Source of the DNA: Oliverpabstia intestinalis
GTDB taxonomy: Bacteria > Bacillota > Clostridia > Lachnospirales > Lachnospiraceae
DNA length: 64,000 nucleotides
Assembly: GCF_009696065.1 (NCBI RefSeq)
Contig: NZ_VUMS01000002.1
Span: 62,001 to 126,000 of the forward strand
Reading direction: 5' to 3'
Positions 8,610-17,286 of this stretch are shown here, in pieces. The notes beneath the pieces are model-generated. The model saw only the letters and a program-made list of their open reading frames with translations, had not been told where the DNA came from and made no database searches. Within the stretch, counting starts at the first letter, position 1. Every line of letters begins with the position of its first letter. A program made the translations under genes and the position numbers.

Positions 8610-10458
8610 CACATACACCTCCCTGATATTTTGCTGCACCACAGCCGGAACACTGCATACGGCAGTTCGGCGTTACGGTTTCTTCATGGGCACGTTTCCA
8701 TTCACGTAACAGGAATTTCTTTGTGACACCGATATGAATGAAATCCCATGGGAAGATCTCATCATCACTTCGTTCTCTGATGGTATAAAAATCAGTATCG
8801 ATACCACACTCGGCAAATGCCTCTTTCCAGTATTCCGGATGGTAATACTCTGACCAGGCATCAAAGAGCGCACCGTGTTCGTAAGCTTTCAGTATCGCAT
8901 CCCCGACCTTACGGTCACCACGAGCCAGGATACCCTCCAGAACAGTAACATCGGCTTCGTGCCAGTTGTAGCGGATACTTTTCTGATTCAGCTGTGCATG
9001 GATCTCTTCACGGACGATTCTTGCACGATCAAGGAATTCTTCTTCCCGGCACATTGGAGCCCACTGGAATGGGGTAAATGGCTTTGGAACAAAGAAAGAA
9101 GTACTTGCTGTGATCTGACATTTTCCGTTTCGCTGATCTTTTGGGATCTCGTAGTAACGTTCCGCGATTTCTTCACAAAGATGAGCGATACCTTTCATAT
9201 CATCCTCGGTTTCGGTAGGAAGTCCGAGCATAAAATACAGTTTCACTTTATTCCAGCCGCCCTCAAAAGCTTTTCCGGCACCTTCCAGAATCACTTCCCG
9301 GGTCAGACCTTTGTTGATCACATCACGCAGTCTCTGGGAACCGGCTTCCGGTGCAAATGTCAGGCTGCTCTTTTTGATATCCTGTACTTTCTTCATAACA
9401 TCCAGGGAGAACGCATCAATTCGAAGAGATGGAAGGGAAATATTTACGCCTCGTCTGTCACATTCTTCCATCAGGAAATTCACCAGTTCCGGGAGCTGTG
9501 AATAGTCACTGGAACTTAAAGAACTCAGAGAAATCTCTTCGTGTCCGGTGGCATCCAGCATCTCAACGGCTTTCTGTTTTAAGAAATCCACATCACGCTC
9601 TCTGGTCGGACGGTAGAGCATACCTGCCTGACAGAAACGGCATCCGCGGATACAGCCACGCTGGATCTCCAGAACCACACGATCCTGTGTGGCCTTGATA
9701 AATGGAACAACCGGAGCTTTTGGATAATACGTGTCTGTAATATCCATAACAATCTGTTTTTCAACAGATGCAGGAACGGATGCATCTGTTGGGGTGAAAG
9801 AAGCGATGGTTCCGTCTTCTTTATAACAGACCTCATACAATGCCGGTACATACAGTCCCGGAATCTGTGCCGCTTTCTTTAAAAATTCCATACGGCTGCT
9901 GCCTTTCGCCCGTTCTTCTTTATACAGATCCATCAGCTGGAAATATACCGTCTCACCTTCTCCGATATAGAAAATATCAAAGAACTGCGCCAGCGGCTCC
10001 GGATTGTAGGTACAAGGACCGCCACCGATCACGATCGGATCATCCCAGGTCCTCTTTTCGGCCAGCAGGGGAATTCCGGACAGATCCAGAATCTGTAAAA
10101 TATTGGTATAACACATCTCATACTGGATCGTGATACCAAGGAAATCAAAATCCTTCACCGGATCCTGAGATTCCAGTGCGAACAACGGGATTTTTTTGTC
10201 GCGCATCACTTTGTCCATATCCGGCCACGGGGAATACACTCTTTCACACCAGATATCGTCACGCTGGTTAAACATATCATATAAGATCTGTATTCCGAGA
10301 TGGGACATCCCTATTTCGTAGACATCCGGGAAACACATGGCAAACCGGACCGCAACTTCCGATTTGTCTTTCATCACTGCATTGATCTCATTGCCGATAT
10401 ATCGGGCCGGCTTCTCGATGGTCAGCAGGATTTCATCGTCTAAAGCTAATTTTCTCAT
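8593..10458 (-). CDS. TIGR03960 B12-binding-type radical SAM protein
   Basis: The 621-residue protein has an N-terminal B12-binding-like region (DVYEIGMSHLGIQILY around 45-60), then the radical SAM cluster motif CIRGCRFC (C269, C273, C276), and a Cys-rich C-terminus (CRMQCSGCGAAKYQGGVC) that may hold a second Fe-S cluster or zinc. It heads the conserved series ending in RNase G. The substrate is not established. About 460 bases of mostly non-coding DNA lie upstream. Confidence 0.93.
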   Translation of the reverse strand: MRKLALDDEILLTIEKPARYIGNEINAVMKDKSEVAVRFAMCFPDVYEIGMSHLGIQILYDMFNQRDDIWCERVYSPWPDMDKVMRDKKIPLFALESQDPVKDFDFLGITIQYEMCYTNILQILDLSGIPLLAEKRTWDDPIVIGGGPCTYNPEPLAQFFDIFYIGEGETVYFQLMDLYKEERAKGSSRMEFLKKAAQIPGLYVPALYEVCYKEDGTIASFTPTDASVPASVEKQIVMDITDTYYPKAPVVPFIKATQDRVVLEIQRGCIRGCRFCQAGMLYRPTRERDVDFLKQKAVEMLDATGHEEISLSSLSSSDYSQLPELVNFLMEECDRRGVNISLPSLRIDAFSLDVMKKVQDIKKSSLTFAPEAGSQRLRDVINKGLTREVILEGAGKAFEGGWNKVKLYFMLGLPTETEDDMKGIAHLCEEIAERYYEIPKDQRNGKCQITASTSFFVPKPFTPFQWAPMCREEEFLDRARIVREEIHAQLNQKSIRYNWHEADVTVLEGILARGDRKVGDAILKAYEHGALFDAWSEYYHPEYWKEAFAECGIDTDFYTIRERSDDEIFPWDFIHIGVTKKFLLREWKRAHEETVTPNCRMQCSGCGAAKYQGGVCVESKS

Positions 10459-10504
10459 ATCTATTTGCTTTTCCTCTTTTCAATATAAATAGAATTTTCT
10501 GTAT

Positions 10505-10590
10505 GCCATCACCGAAGGTGATTTTAAACGCATTTTGCCTCGTAACTATGAAGGTACGGAATAGTTACGTTTTTGTAACATAAGAACGAC
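10505..10590. repeat. Dispersed palindromic repeat, copy 2
   Basis: The segment contains CCGAAGGTGATT, then AAACGCATTTTGCCTCG, then the core GTAACTATGAAGGTAC, a degenerate GAATAGTTAC and ACATAAGAAC. The same modules occur in the same order at 13630-13710. Confidence 0.7.
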
Positions 10591-10650
10591 ACGGCATAAA
10601 AACCGCATCATAAATAAAGATATACTATCCGGGAGGAGTTTGCAAGAGAA

Positions 10651-10707
10651 ATGTTTGAATATTTTATGATTACGACCCCAAAGTACTGCTCACTCTGTTC
10701 TCAGTAA
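10651..10707 (+). CDS. Possible 18-residue peptide (MFEYFMITTPKYCSLCSQ)
   Basis: An ATG opens an 18-codon frame closed by TAA. A strong GGGAGGAG lies 12 bases upstream, and a textbook terminator starts 3 bases after the stop. The peptide has a CxxC pair near its end. I do not recognise it, and no convincing -35 was seen, only a TATACT at 10621-10626. It could be a small protein, a signal-like peptide, or an accidental frame in a small RNA. Confidence 0.35.
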   Translation: MFEYFMITTPKYCSLCSQ

Positions 10708-10735
10708 CTAAAAAAGGTCCACCGGACCTTTTTGT
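10708..10735 (+). terminator. Rho-independent terminator after the mini-ORF
   Basis: AAAAAGGTCC, loop ACC, then GGACCTTTTT. The structure is nearly symmetric, so it may act on both strands. Confidence 0.85.
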
Positions 10736-10749
10736 CGTATGCTTGGCAA

Positions 10750-10793
10750 CGCAAAAAGCAGAACATCGTGTTCGGACATTCTGCTTCCGGCAT
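10750..10793 (-). terminator. Likely terminator of the YjbR/MGMT gene
   Basis: On the minus strand AGCAGAA and TTCTGCTTTTT flank a 15-nt loop, downstream of the gene ending at 10919. From there to 10918 I see nothing else. Confidence 0.6.
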
Positions 10794-10918
10794 ATCTTCA
10801 TATTGCATGGTATATTTATATTTGGCTGCTCCGGCAACAGACTTCCCATGGTTCTGTATCGAAAATATACCTTTGCTATTTCATATATTCTTTTTTTATA
10901 TAAACTTTAATATGATCT

Positions 10919-11551
10919 TCAAGGATTGATCTGTATTCCATATTTATCCAGATCGACCTTCCTGTCAACCACTTCCACCCCATCTTCTTCCAGAAGCTGA
11001 GCCTGTACCTGCTCACCGCCAAAAGCGAATGCTCCGGCGAGTTCTCCTTTGGCGTTGACGACACGGAAACAGGGAATGTGTTCCGGATCCGGGTTCTTGT
11101 GCAGGGCATTTCCCACAGCTCTTGCCATCTTCGGTTCACCTGCCATGGCTGCAACCTGACCATAGGTTGCCACATGACCTTTCGGAATCTGCTTAACCGC
11201 TTCGTAGATTCGTTTGGTCGGACTGTCTGTGATCAGATCATAACTTTCGGCGATCATCCGGCGGATCTCTTTTTCCGGGATCGTTCCGTCCAGAATGATC
11301 GTGTTCCAGTGCTCTTTGTTCTGATGATAGCCGGCGATTACCGAATCATAGGCAGAGCGCCAGAAATCTCTCCATTCAGGCGCAACCTTCACATTCAGAT
11401 TGATAAAACCATTGCGCTCATAGATCCAGAGAAATGCTTTTTTACTTCCACGAACCCGGACAAGCTGCCAGTTGGGATCGTGAAAAGGTTTTTCTTCGTA
11501 CACGTTGTCAAATGATAAACCGTATGCAAGTGCTTCTTCTCGTGTTGTCAT
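10919..11551 (-). CDS. MmcQ/YjbR domain fused to MGMT-like alkyltransferase
   Basis: The 210-residue protein has an N-terminal YjbR/MmcQ DNA-binding-like domain (1 to about 105, with FLWIYERNGFINLNVKV) followed by an O6-alkylguanine alkyltransferase-like domain. The latter keeps the Arg-finger segment RAVGNAL (144-150) and the acceptor Cys161 but reads PCFRVV where the classic motif is PCHRV. Cys presence argues for alkyl transfer rather than an alkyltransferase-like (ATL) protein, but loss of the His that activates the Cys makes activity uncertain. ATG 11551 has AGGAGA nine bases upstream. It stands alone. Confidence 0.9.
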   Translation of the reverse strand: MTTREEALAYGLSFDNVYEEKPFHDPNWQLVRVRGSKKAFLWIYERNGFINLNVKVAPEWRDFWRSAYDSVIAGYHQNKEHWNTIILDGTIPEKEIRRMIAESYDLITDSPTKRIYEAVKQIPKGHVATYGQVAAMAGEPKMARAVGNALHKNPDPEHIPCFRVVNAKGELAGAFAFGGEQVQAQLLEEDGVEVVDRKVDLDKYGIQINP

Positions 11552-11670
11552 AGTATCTGTTCTCCTAATATTTTTATAAGATATCAAAAGTAATATCGGA
11601 CAGGAAATGCAAAATTCTTTACACTTCTATTACTTCTTTACCGCACATAAGTAAATTTTCAGGGTATATA

Positions 11671-12456
11671 TCAACCCAATTTTTCCAATACCGATGTTCC
11701 TTCCCACTCTCTCACCTTCGGAATATCCATAAGATCTGCAATCGTCGGGGCGAGGTCAAGCAGGGTAAGTCCGTGCAGCTGTACAGCTTTCGGGAATTCT
11801 TTTCCGATGAAAAACATCGGGATCGTCATATCTTCCGGGATATTTTCGCCGTGTCCCCGGTCGTGGCCACCGTGGTCAGCGGTGATCACGATGGTGTATC
11901 GGTCATGGACAGCTTCGTAGACCTGCTGGACGCAGGAAAATGCATTATTTACCCGGTGCATATATTCCGATGTCATCCAGCCGTGGTCGTGACCGCCTTT
12001 GTCGTCCGTTTCCACCAGATATAGATATACAAAATCCGGCTCTTTCCGTTCAATCAGGGAAAGGGCTTCCTGCGTGAGCAGCAGATCTGAATTATCCTCT
12101 TCGTATTCATTGACAAAGAGAGAGTATTTCATATTTCCGGATGTCCATACATGACGCATTGGTTCCCAGCCATAGAAAGCAGCGCAGGTTTTATCCGCAC
12201 GCTCCAGCTGTTCTGCCAGTCCGCGGATCGGTCGTACCGGCGGCATGTAGTCGTTGGTGATAATCCCGTGGCGGGTGGGCGGGACACTGTAAAAGATCGA
12301 GGTGTGCGCCGGAAGGGTAACCGGTGGCACAACAGAACTTGCATCCGGAGAATAGCATCCGTTTTCTCTCAGTGTGTTTACAAAAGGATGTCCGCAGGTT
12401 TCCACGGCATCCGGTCTGAGTCCGTCGATGGAGATCAGAATTACTTTTTTATCCAT
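11671..12456 (-). CDS. Alkaline-phosphatase superfamily phosphodiesterase (NPP-like)
   Basis: The 261-residue protein resembles type I phosphodiesterase/nucleotide pyrophosphatase. ISIDGLRPDAV provides Asp11, PPVTLPAHTS the likely Thr47 nucleophile, and ADHGGHDRGHG the second metal-binding cluster. No signal peptide is seen, so it is probably cytoplasmic. It is shorter than animal NPPs. The substrate is unknown. It stands alone on the minus strand with short gaps on both sides. Confidence 0.88.
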   Translation of the reverse strand: MDKKVILISIDGLRPDAVETCGHPFVNTLRENGCYSPDASSVVPPVTLPAHTSIFYSVPPTRHGIITNDYMPPVRPIRGLAEQLERADKTCAAFYGWEPMRHVWTSGNMKYSLFVNEYEEDNSDLLLTQEALSLIERKEPDFVYLYLVETDDKGGHDHGWMTSEYMHRVNNAFSCVQQVYEAVHDRYTIVITADHGGHDRGHGENIPEDMTIPMFFIGKEFPKAVQLHGLTLLDLAPTIADLMDIPKVREWEGTSVLEKLG

Positions 12457-12492
12457 ATGTGAAATTCCCCCGTATATACAAAGATTTTGATA

Positions 12493-12542
12493 CCGGCTGA
12501 TTCTGTACTAGAGCCTTTTTCAGACACGCTCTAGAAAGCCGG
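12493..12542. repeat. Solo end of MITE-like element inside a small hairpin
   Basis: CTAGAGCC...GCTCTAG enclosing TTTTTCAGACACGC matches the right terminal repeat of the element at 44713-44841. Flanking CCGGC and GCCGG form an outer stem. Confidence 0.6.
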
Positions 12543-12594
12543 ATATCATCATATACTCAGTATAGAATTCCATTCACATCATGTAAAGAGATTA

Positions 12595-13524
12595 TTATCT
12601 GATTTTCTGTGGATTTTTCAACGGTTCGGAATTACCGGCTGATTGCGCGATGATCTCAAGCGGCAGCATACGGATTTCCTCGTATGTCCTTTCCTGGCAG
12701 GACGGATCCATGGGGAAATCTGCATTTTCTTCTACAGTCTCTACGGTGATCGCAGGCTTATGCAGCAGTTCGGAATAATAATTGACTGGACTTCCGCCGT
12801 TTAAGCGGGACAGGTATTCCTCTTCCTGTTTACCAAGAGAATAATTGGATAATTTCTGCATATAACGCGCCAGCTTGTGGTTACGCTGATTATAGGAAAA
12901 TGGCATTGCCTGCCTGTAATAATAGATAATGCGCCCTCTGGAATGAAAATCGAGGTAGCCGATGGTATCCCACTGTTCGAAGACACGGATCAACGTTTGC
13001 GTTTCCTGCTCGCTGGCGGGATATTCGCCGAACTGCTGCTGGATATAGGATTTACATGGAAAATTCCGGTTAATATCGACTGCTCTGGCATTGTATTTCC
13101 AGTAGGGCCAGTCCACACCGCGCATCTTACATGCCTGACGGAGAATGGGATTGCGGATGGCACTGAAACTTTCGGTGGCAATGACATAACCGTCCGGGTT
13201 GACAACGGGAAGAAAACAGATGGAACAGTGGTTGAGCAATTCCCGCACCGGATAATTCCCCATATATGAGTTATCCTGATATGCCTGACAATATTCCTGT
13301 GCCATCCGGGTCAGAAGTACCGGATTGATGGATTCTTTTCCATGGATACCGGCTGTCAGGATCAGTGTATCCAGTCCCGATCCGACACGGAGCATCGGAA
13401 TTGGTCGTTCATCATGGCTCTCCCCTACTTTTTTGTAAATCGTGGATTCCGGGTACTGCGTTCCGGATTCCTGCAGATTGCGGAGGAGTTCTTCATAAGT
13501 ATAGGATTGATTTAACGTAATCAT
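12595..13524 (-). CDS. M14 family zinc carboxypeptidase
   Basis: The 309-residue protein has the M14 zinc ligands HGKE (H61, E64), a later DFHSRG block supplying the third histidine, and VETVEE near the C-terminus containing the catalytic Glu. There is no signal peptide or cell-wall-binding domain, so it probably acts in the cytoplasm. Bacterial homologues often act on gamma-D-glutamyl-diaminopimelate peptides from peptidoglycan, which is an inference here. The ATG is preceded by GGGAGG. Confidence 0.88.
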   Translation of the reverse strand: MITLNQSYTYEELLRNLQESGTQYPESTIYKKVGESHDERPIPMLRVGSGLDTLILTAGIHGKESINPVLLTRMAQEYCQAYQDNSYMGNYPVRELLNHCSICFLPVVNPDGYVIATESFSAIRNPILRQACKMRGVDWPYWKYNARAVDINRNFPCKSYIQQQFGEYPASEQETQTLIRVFEQWDTIGYLDFHSRGRIIYYYRQAMPFSYNQRNHKLARYMQKLSNYSLGKQEEEYLSRLNGGSPVNYYSELLHKPAITVETVEENADFPMDPSCQERTYEEIRMLPLEIIAQSAGNSEPLKNPQKIR

Positions 13525-13555
13525 ACAGACCTCCCTGTGTCAATAATAAAGCAGC

Positions 13556-13710
13556 TAATCAGTAGGTAGTATTCCGCGAGGTGTTTTGGCATGTTTTTGA
13601 CAAAATCCCGAGACGTACAAGGCAAAAATCCATTACCGAAGGTGATTAGAAATGCATTTTGACTCGTAACTGTGAGGGTACTGAATAGTTGCATGATACA
13701 TAAGAACTTC
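13556..13710. repeat. Dispersed palindromic repeat, copy 3 (longest copy)
   Basis: This copy carries three modules: AGTAGGTAGTATTCCGCGAG (also near 18540, 20262 and 35999), then CCGAAGGTGATT with AAATGCATTTTG, then the core CGTAACTGTGAGGGTACTGA followed by ATAGTTGCATG and ACATAAGAAC. Together with the terminator at 13791 it fills the 336-base gap between the M14 peptidase and proA. No ORF is evident. Confidence 0.75.
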
Positions 13711-13790
13711 GGGAAATATAGTCCCTTTTATGTATATATGCGGAAGATCGTATTTTAGAACCAGAGAGAAAAACAGATAAGACAAAAAAT

Positions 13791-13846
13791 GCACAAATAA
13801 AGCTGTCGTTCAAAAAAGCAAATTTGAACGACAGCTTTATTTGTGC
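13791..13846 (-). terminator. Rho-independent terminator of the proline operon
   Basis: A 24-bp perfect stem (GCACAAATAAAGCTGTCG... on the left arm) with an 8-nt loop lies just after the proA stop. A run of T follows on the minus strand. Confidence 0.9.
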
Positions 13847-13860
13847 TTTACGTGGAATTC

Positions 13861-15108
13861 TTATGGACGAACCTGACCGTTTCCATAGATAATATATTTT
13901 GTGGTTGTCAGGGCAAGCAGACCCATCGGCCCTCTTGCATGAAGTTTTTGTGTGCTGATTCCGATTTCCGCACCGAAACCAAATTCAAATCCATCTGTGA
14001 ATCTGGTGGATGCGTTAACGTATACACAGGCGGCGTCTACTTCATCGAGAAATTTCTGTGAGTTCGTGTAGCTTTCTGTGATAATTGCTTCTGAATGACC
14101 TGTGTTGTAACGGTTGATATGGGCGATTGCCTCGTCCACGGAATCTACGGTTTTCATGGAAATCACATAATCCAGATATTCTTTTCCCCAATCCTCTTCT
14201 GTTGCGGTGACAGCATCGGGAACCAGTTCGCAGACTTCCTGATCGCCGCGGATCTCCACGTGTTTTTCCTGTAAGCGTGCAGCAAGAACCGGAAGCAGTT
14301 TATCCTTTACCTCTCTGTGGATCAGAAGAGACTCACAGGCGTTACATACACCTACCCTCTGCGTTTTGGCGTTGATAATGATATCCACAGCCATAGACAG
14401 ATCTGCGGAGGCATCGACAAAGATATGGCAGTTGCCTGTACCGGTTTCAATGACCGGGATCGTGCTGTTTTCCACAACGGCGCGGATCAGACCGGCGCCT
14501 CCTCGCGGGATCAGAACATCCACATACTGGTTCAGTTTCATGAATGCAGCGGTAGTCTCTCTGGAGGTATCTTCGATGAGAAGCAGAGCATCCGGGTTCA
14601 CGTTTGCTTCCGACAGTGTGCGGCGGATGCAGGTTACGATCGCCTGGATAGAATGAAACGCATCACTTCCACCCTTTAAGATCACAACATTGCCGGTCTT
14701 AAAACAAAGACCGAATGCATCGGCAGTCACATTTGGACGGGCCTCATAGATAATACCGACAACACCGAGGGGTACACGTTTCTGACCGATACGAAGACCG
14801 TTGGGACGCTGTTTCATGCCGAGCACTTCGCCGATGGGATCATCGAGAGCGGCAATCTGATACAGACCTTCTGCGATCTGTGCGATGCGATCTTCCGTTA
14901 ATAAAAGCCGGTCCAGAAGTCCCTGGGACATGCCATTTATCCGGCCTTTTTCCATATCCTTTTCATTGGCAGCCAGGATCTCAGCTGCATGGAGCTTCAG
15001 ATCGTCGGCAGATTTTCTTAGAATCTGATTTTTTTCTTCACTTTTGAGATGTTGCAGATCCGGTTTTGCGGCCTGCGCCCGTTTCCCGATATTATCCAGG
15101 TATTCCAT
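13861..15108 (-). CDS. proA: Gamma-glutamyl phosphate reductase (ProA)
   Basis: The 415-residue aldehyde-dehydrogenase-fold enzyme reduces gamma-glutamyl phosphate to glutamate semialdehyde with NADPH, the second step of proline synthesis. The active-site Cys lies in [13 protein letters not shown], and [16 protein letters not shown] and [12 protein letters not shown] are family blocks. It is the last gene of proB-DUF896-fthC-proA, followed by a strong terminator. Length and ends match the family. Confidence 0.97.
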   Translation of the reverse strand: MEYLDNIGKRAQAAKPDLQHLKSEEKNQILRKSADDLKLHAAEILAANEKDMEKGRINGMSQGLLDRLLLTEDRIAQIAEGLYQIAALDDPIGEVLGMKQRPNGLRIGQKRVPLGVVGIIYEARPNVTADAFGLCFKTGNVVILKGGSDAFHSIQAIVTCIRRTLSEANVNPDALLLIEDTSRETTAAFMKLNQYVDVLIPRGGAGLIRAVVENSTIPVIETGTGNCHIFVDASADLSMAVDIIINAKTQRVGVCNACESLLIHREVKDKLLPVLAARLQEKHVEIRGDQEVCELVPDAVTATEEDWGKEYLDYVISMKTVDSVDEAIAHINRYNTGHSEAIITESYTNSQKFLDEVDAACVYVNASTRFTDGFEFGFGAEIGISTQKLHARGPMGLLALTTTKYIIYGNGQVRP

Positions 15109-15146
15109 ATGTATTCTCCCTTCTGTAAGTTCCTGCCTGGCAGTAC

Positions 15147-15698
15147 TTACCGGTAAATTGTTTTCTCTGTGATTACCACATCCGGCAGCAGATCAGTCGG
15201 TTCGGTGGGAACTTCCTCCATCATCTGGAATTCGAATGCCAGTGCTGCGGTAAAATGACTGGTGTGTTTGCTCAGATACCGGTCATAAAAGCCGCCGCCG
15301 TATCCTACCCGGTGGCGCTGATTGTCGAAGGCGACTCCTGGCATTATCATCAGTCCATCCTCTCCGTCTGCAACCGGAAGACTTGTTTTCGGTTCGCGGA
15401 TACCAAAATACCCCGGTTCCAGATCCTCTGGCTGTGAGATCTGATAAAAGATCATATCTTCTCCGACAACTTTCGGAGCAGCCACTTTTTTCCCAAGACG
15501 GAACGCTTCTTTGATAATTCCGTCTGTCATAACTTCGTTTTTACAGTCTATGTACAGATAGATCCAGTCGCTTTCCTGGAAAGCAGGAAGTGAGAAAAGT
15601 TTCTGCCAGATCTTTGCACTGTTTTTACAGATAGATGCCGGATCCGTTTCTTTTCTGCGTCGGAAAATTTCTTTTCTAATGGTTTTCTTTGCTTCCAT
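15147..15698 (-). CDS. 5-formyltetrahydrofolate cyclo-ligase
   Basis: The 183-residue enzyme converts 5-formyl-THF to 5,10-methenyl-THF using ATP. The N-terminal [14 protein letters not shown] and the [11 protein letters not shown] motif (near residue 135) are diagnostic. Its first 23 bases overlap the DUF896 gene, implying translational coupling, and it precedes proA by 38 bases. The link with proline genes looks like a cotranscription habit of this group rather than a pathway link. Confidence 0.94.
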   Translation of the reverse strand: MEAKKTIRKEIFRRRKETDPASICKNSAKIWQKLFSLPAFQESDWIYLYIDCKNEVMTDGIIKEAFRLGKKVAAPKVVGEDMIFYQISQPEDLEPGYFGIREPKTSLPVADGEDGLMIMPGVAFDNQRHRVGYGGGFYDRYLSKHTSHFTAALAFEFQMMEEVPTEPTDLLPDVVITEKTIYR

Positions 15699-15897
15699 AT
15701 TTTTCTCCCAGATTGGTGATGCTTCCGTCTTTTTCCTGGATGTTGATGTTATCCAGCTGAGAACGGAGGTTCATACGTACGCTTGCGATGAATTCTTTTC
15801 GAAGTTTATGCTGTTCTTTTTTTTCTTCCGGTGTCAGTTCCTGTGTTTTTGCCTTTCTGGCAAGTTCGTTGATACGGTCAATTCCTTTTTGATCCAT
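15676..15897 (-). CDS. DUF896 (YnzC-like) small protein
   Basis: The 73-residue protein starts MDQKGIDRINELARKAK and contains LTPEEKKEQHKLRKEFIA, the signature of DUF896. The family is small, helical and of unclear function; YnzC of B. subtilis was linked to the SOS-induced yneA operon. AGGAG precedes the ATG. It overlaps the cyclo-ligase gene downstream and follows proB by 15 bases. Confidence 0.9.
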   Translation of the reverse strand: MDQKGIDRINELARKAKTQELTPEEKKEQHKLRKEFIASVRMNLRSQLDNINIQEKDGSITNLGEKYGSKENH

Positions 15898-15912
15898 GTT
15901 TCTGTTCTCCTT

Positions 15913-16764
15913 TTACAGTATCCGTTCCAGAAAATCCAGAACGTAAAAATCATTTTTCTTATGGGACAGGAATAGGGTTCCATAAGGGCGTCCCTGTATG
16001 ATCTTATGGATGACATGAAAGTCGGCACCGTTGGCGATGATCATATCAGTTCCGGCGGCACTCGCGATTTCGGCAGCAGTCAGTTTGGTCGCCATTCCAC
16101 CGGTTCCTACGTTGCTTCCGGTACTTCCCTTTCCCATGGACAGCAGATGCTCATCCAGTTCTTCTACCACATCGATGAAAGTTGCTTCTGGATTTTTATG
16201 TGGATCATCGGTAAACAGCCCGTCAATATCTGAGAGAAGAATCAGAAGATCGGCACCTACCATAGCGGAAACCACTGCTGATAACGTGTCATTATCACCG
16301 AATTCAATTTCATAGGTAGATATGGTATCATTTTCATTTACGATGGGGATCGCTCCCATACGTAAGAGTTCTTCGAATGTATTTTTTGCATTTAATCGGT
16401 TCAGATTATTCAGAATCGTATGTTTGGTCATCAGAATCTGGCTGGCAACCTGGTTATATTCTGCGAATAATTTCTGATAGATCATCATGAGCTTTGCCTG
16501 CCCGATGGCTGCACATGCCTGCTTTTGTGCCATGCGCGATGGTTTTCTGTCATAACCCATAGTTTTACTTCCTACCATGATGGCACCGGAAGAAACCAGG
16601 ATTACGTCTTTTCCCTGATTCCTCAGATCGCTGATTTCCCGAACCAGAACTTCCAGTTTGATCAGATCCAGATAGCCGGTATCCGGGTGAGTCAGGGAAG
16701 AAGAACCGATCTTGATGACGATACGTTTTTTATTTTTCAGTTTTTCACGAAATGTTGTGTTCAT
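15913..16764 (-). CDS. proB: Glutamate 5-kinase (ProB), short form without PUA domain
   Basis: The 283-residue amino-acid kinase phosphorylates glutamate at the gamma carboxyl, the first step of proline synthesis. Seen are RIVIKIGSSSLTHPD, LVSSGAIMVGS, NENDTIST and GTGGMATKLTAAEIA. The C-terminal PUA domain present in E. coli ProB is absent, as in many Firmicutes. It is the first gene of the operon, with AGGAGAT upstream of the ATG. The 105-base gap upstream shows no clear riboswitch. Confidence 0.96.
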   Translation of the reverse strand: MNTTFREKLKNKKRIVIKIGSSSLTHPDTGYLDLIKLEVLVREISDLRNQGKDVILVSSGAIMVGSKTMGYDRKPSRMAQKQACAAIGQAKLMMIYQKLFAEYNQVASQILMTKHTILNNLNRLNAKNTFEELLRMGAIPIVNENDTISTYEIEFGDNDTLSAVVSAMVGADLLILLSDIDGLFTDDPHKNPEATFIDVVEELDEHLLSMGKGSTGSNVGTGGMATKLTAAEIASAAGTDMIIANGADFHVIHKIIQGRPYGTLFLSHKKNDFYVLDFLERIL

Positions 16765-16869
16765 TCGTTTTTATCTCCTGCCTGTTTTACTGACATATTG
16801 GGATTGCTGGTGCAACCGCAATAATCTATATCATTGTACCGCACCAACGGAGAAAGTTCCAGTATTTTT

Positions 16870-17199
16870 TTAGCTGGAATAATTTTCGAGAAAACTGTAG
16901 AGTTCCTGACGTGAGTTCAGCCGATATTCCTTCTGGATTTTTTCACGGACAGACATCGGAAGACTCTCTTCGGAAATCTCCGTGGCCTCGTAGACAGAAC
17001 CGTCCGGATGCTGGATAACAACCTTTCCGTCTACGATACGAACCAGATAAGATGGCTGCAGGATCTGTTCTGTTTCCCGCAGCTGAGATGGCTGTATCTC
17101 TGAGGTACCGGAGCTTCCAAGCTGGTAGCTGAAATAGTATCCTGCAGTCAAAAGAAAAAGACAGGAACAGACGATTAATACGTAAGAGAATCGGCGCAT
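16870..17199 (-). CDS. Membrane-anchored protein with BofC-like C-terminal domain
   Basis: The 109-residue product starts with one transmembrane or signal anchor (about residues 5-25). It is followed by a segment YLVRIVDGKVVIQHPDG...EISEESLP and ends ELYSFLENYSS. This pattern resembles the C-terminal domain of BofC, a forespore regulator that inhibits the SpoIVB protease, but a full BofC is longer. ATG 17199 has AGGAG eight bases upstream; an in-frame GTG 9 bases earlier overlaps that site. It follows the DUF3048 lipoprotein gene by 87 bases. Confidence 0.6.
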   Translation of the reverse strand: MRRFSYVLIVCSCLFLLTAGYYFSYQLGSSGTSEIQPSQLRETEQILQPSYLVRIVDGKVVIQHPDGSVYEATEISEESLPMSVREKIQKEYRLNSRQELYSFLENYSS

Positions 17200-17286
17200 A
17201 TAGAACACTCCTTTTTCTTACAGTATCAGCGAATGATTCCTGTCTTATTCATAAATTTCAGCGTTTATTCAGTAAAAATAATCATT

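Noticed and set aside
8875-9501. 208-codon frame opposite the radical SAM gene
   Set aside because: It is a shadow of the real minus-strand frame, without any recognisable domain.
10732-10929. 65-codon plus-strand frame downstream of the mini-ORF terminator
   Set aside because: It has no ribosome binding site, starts inside a terminator, and overlaps the end of the YjbR/MGMT gene.
16765-16869. Possible T-box or riboswitch upstream of proB
   Set aside because: I looked for a T-box-like GGTGG/ACCGCG block and found only a weak partial match (GGTGCGGTAC) without a specifier stem or antiterminator.
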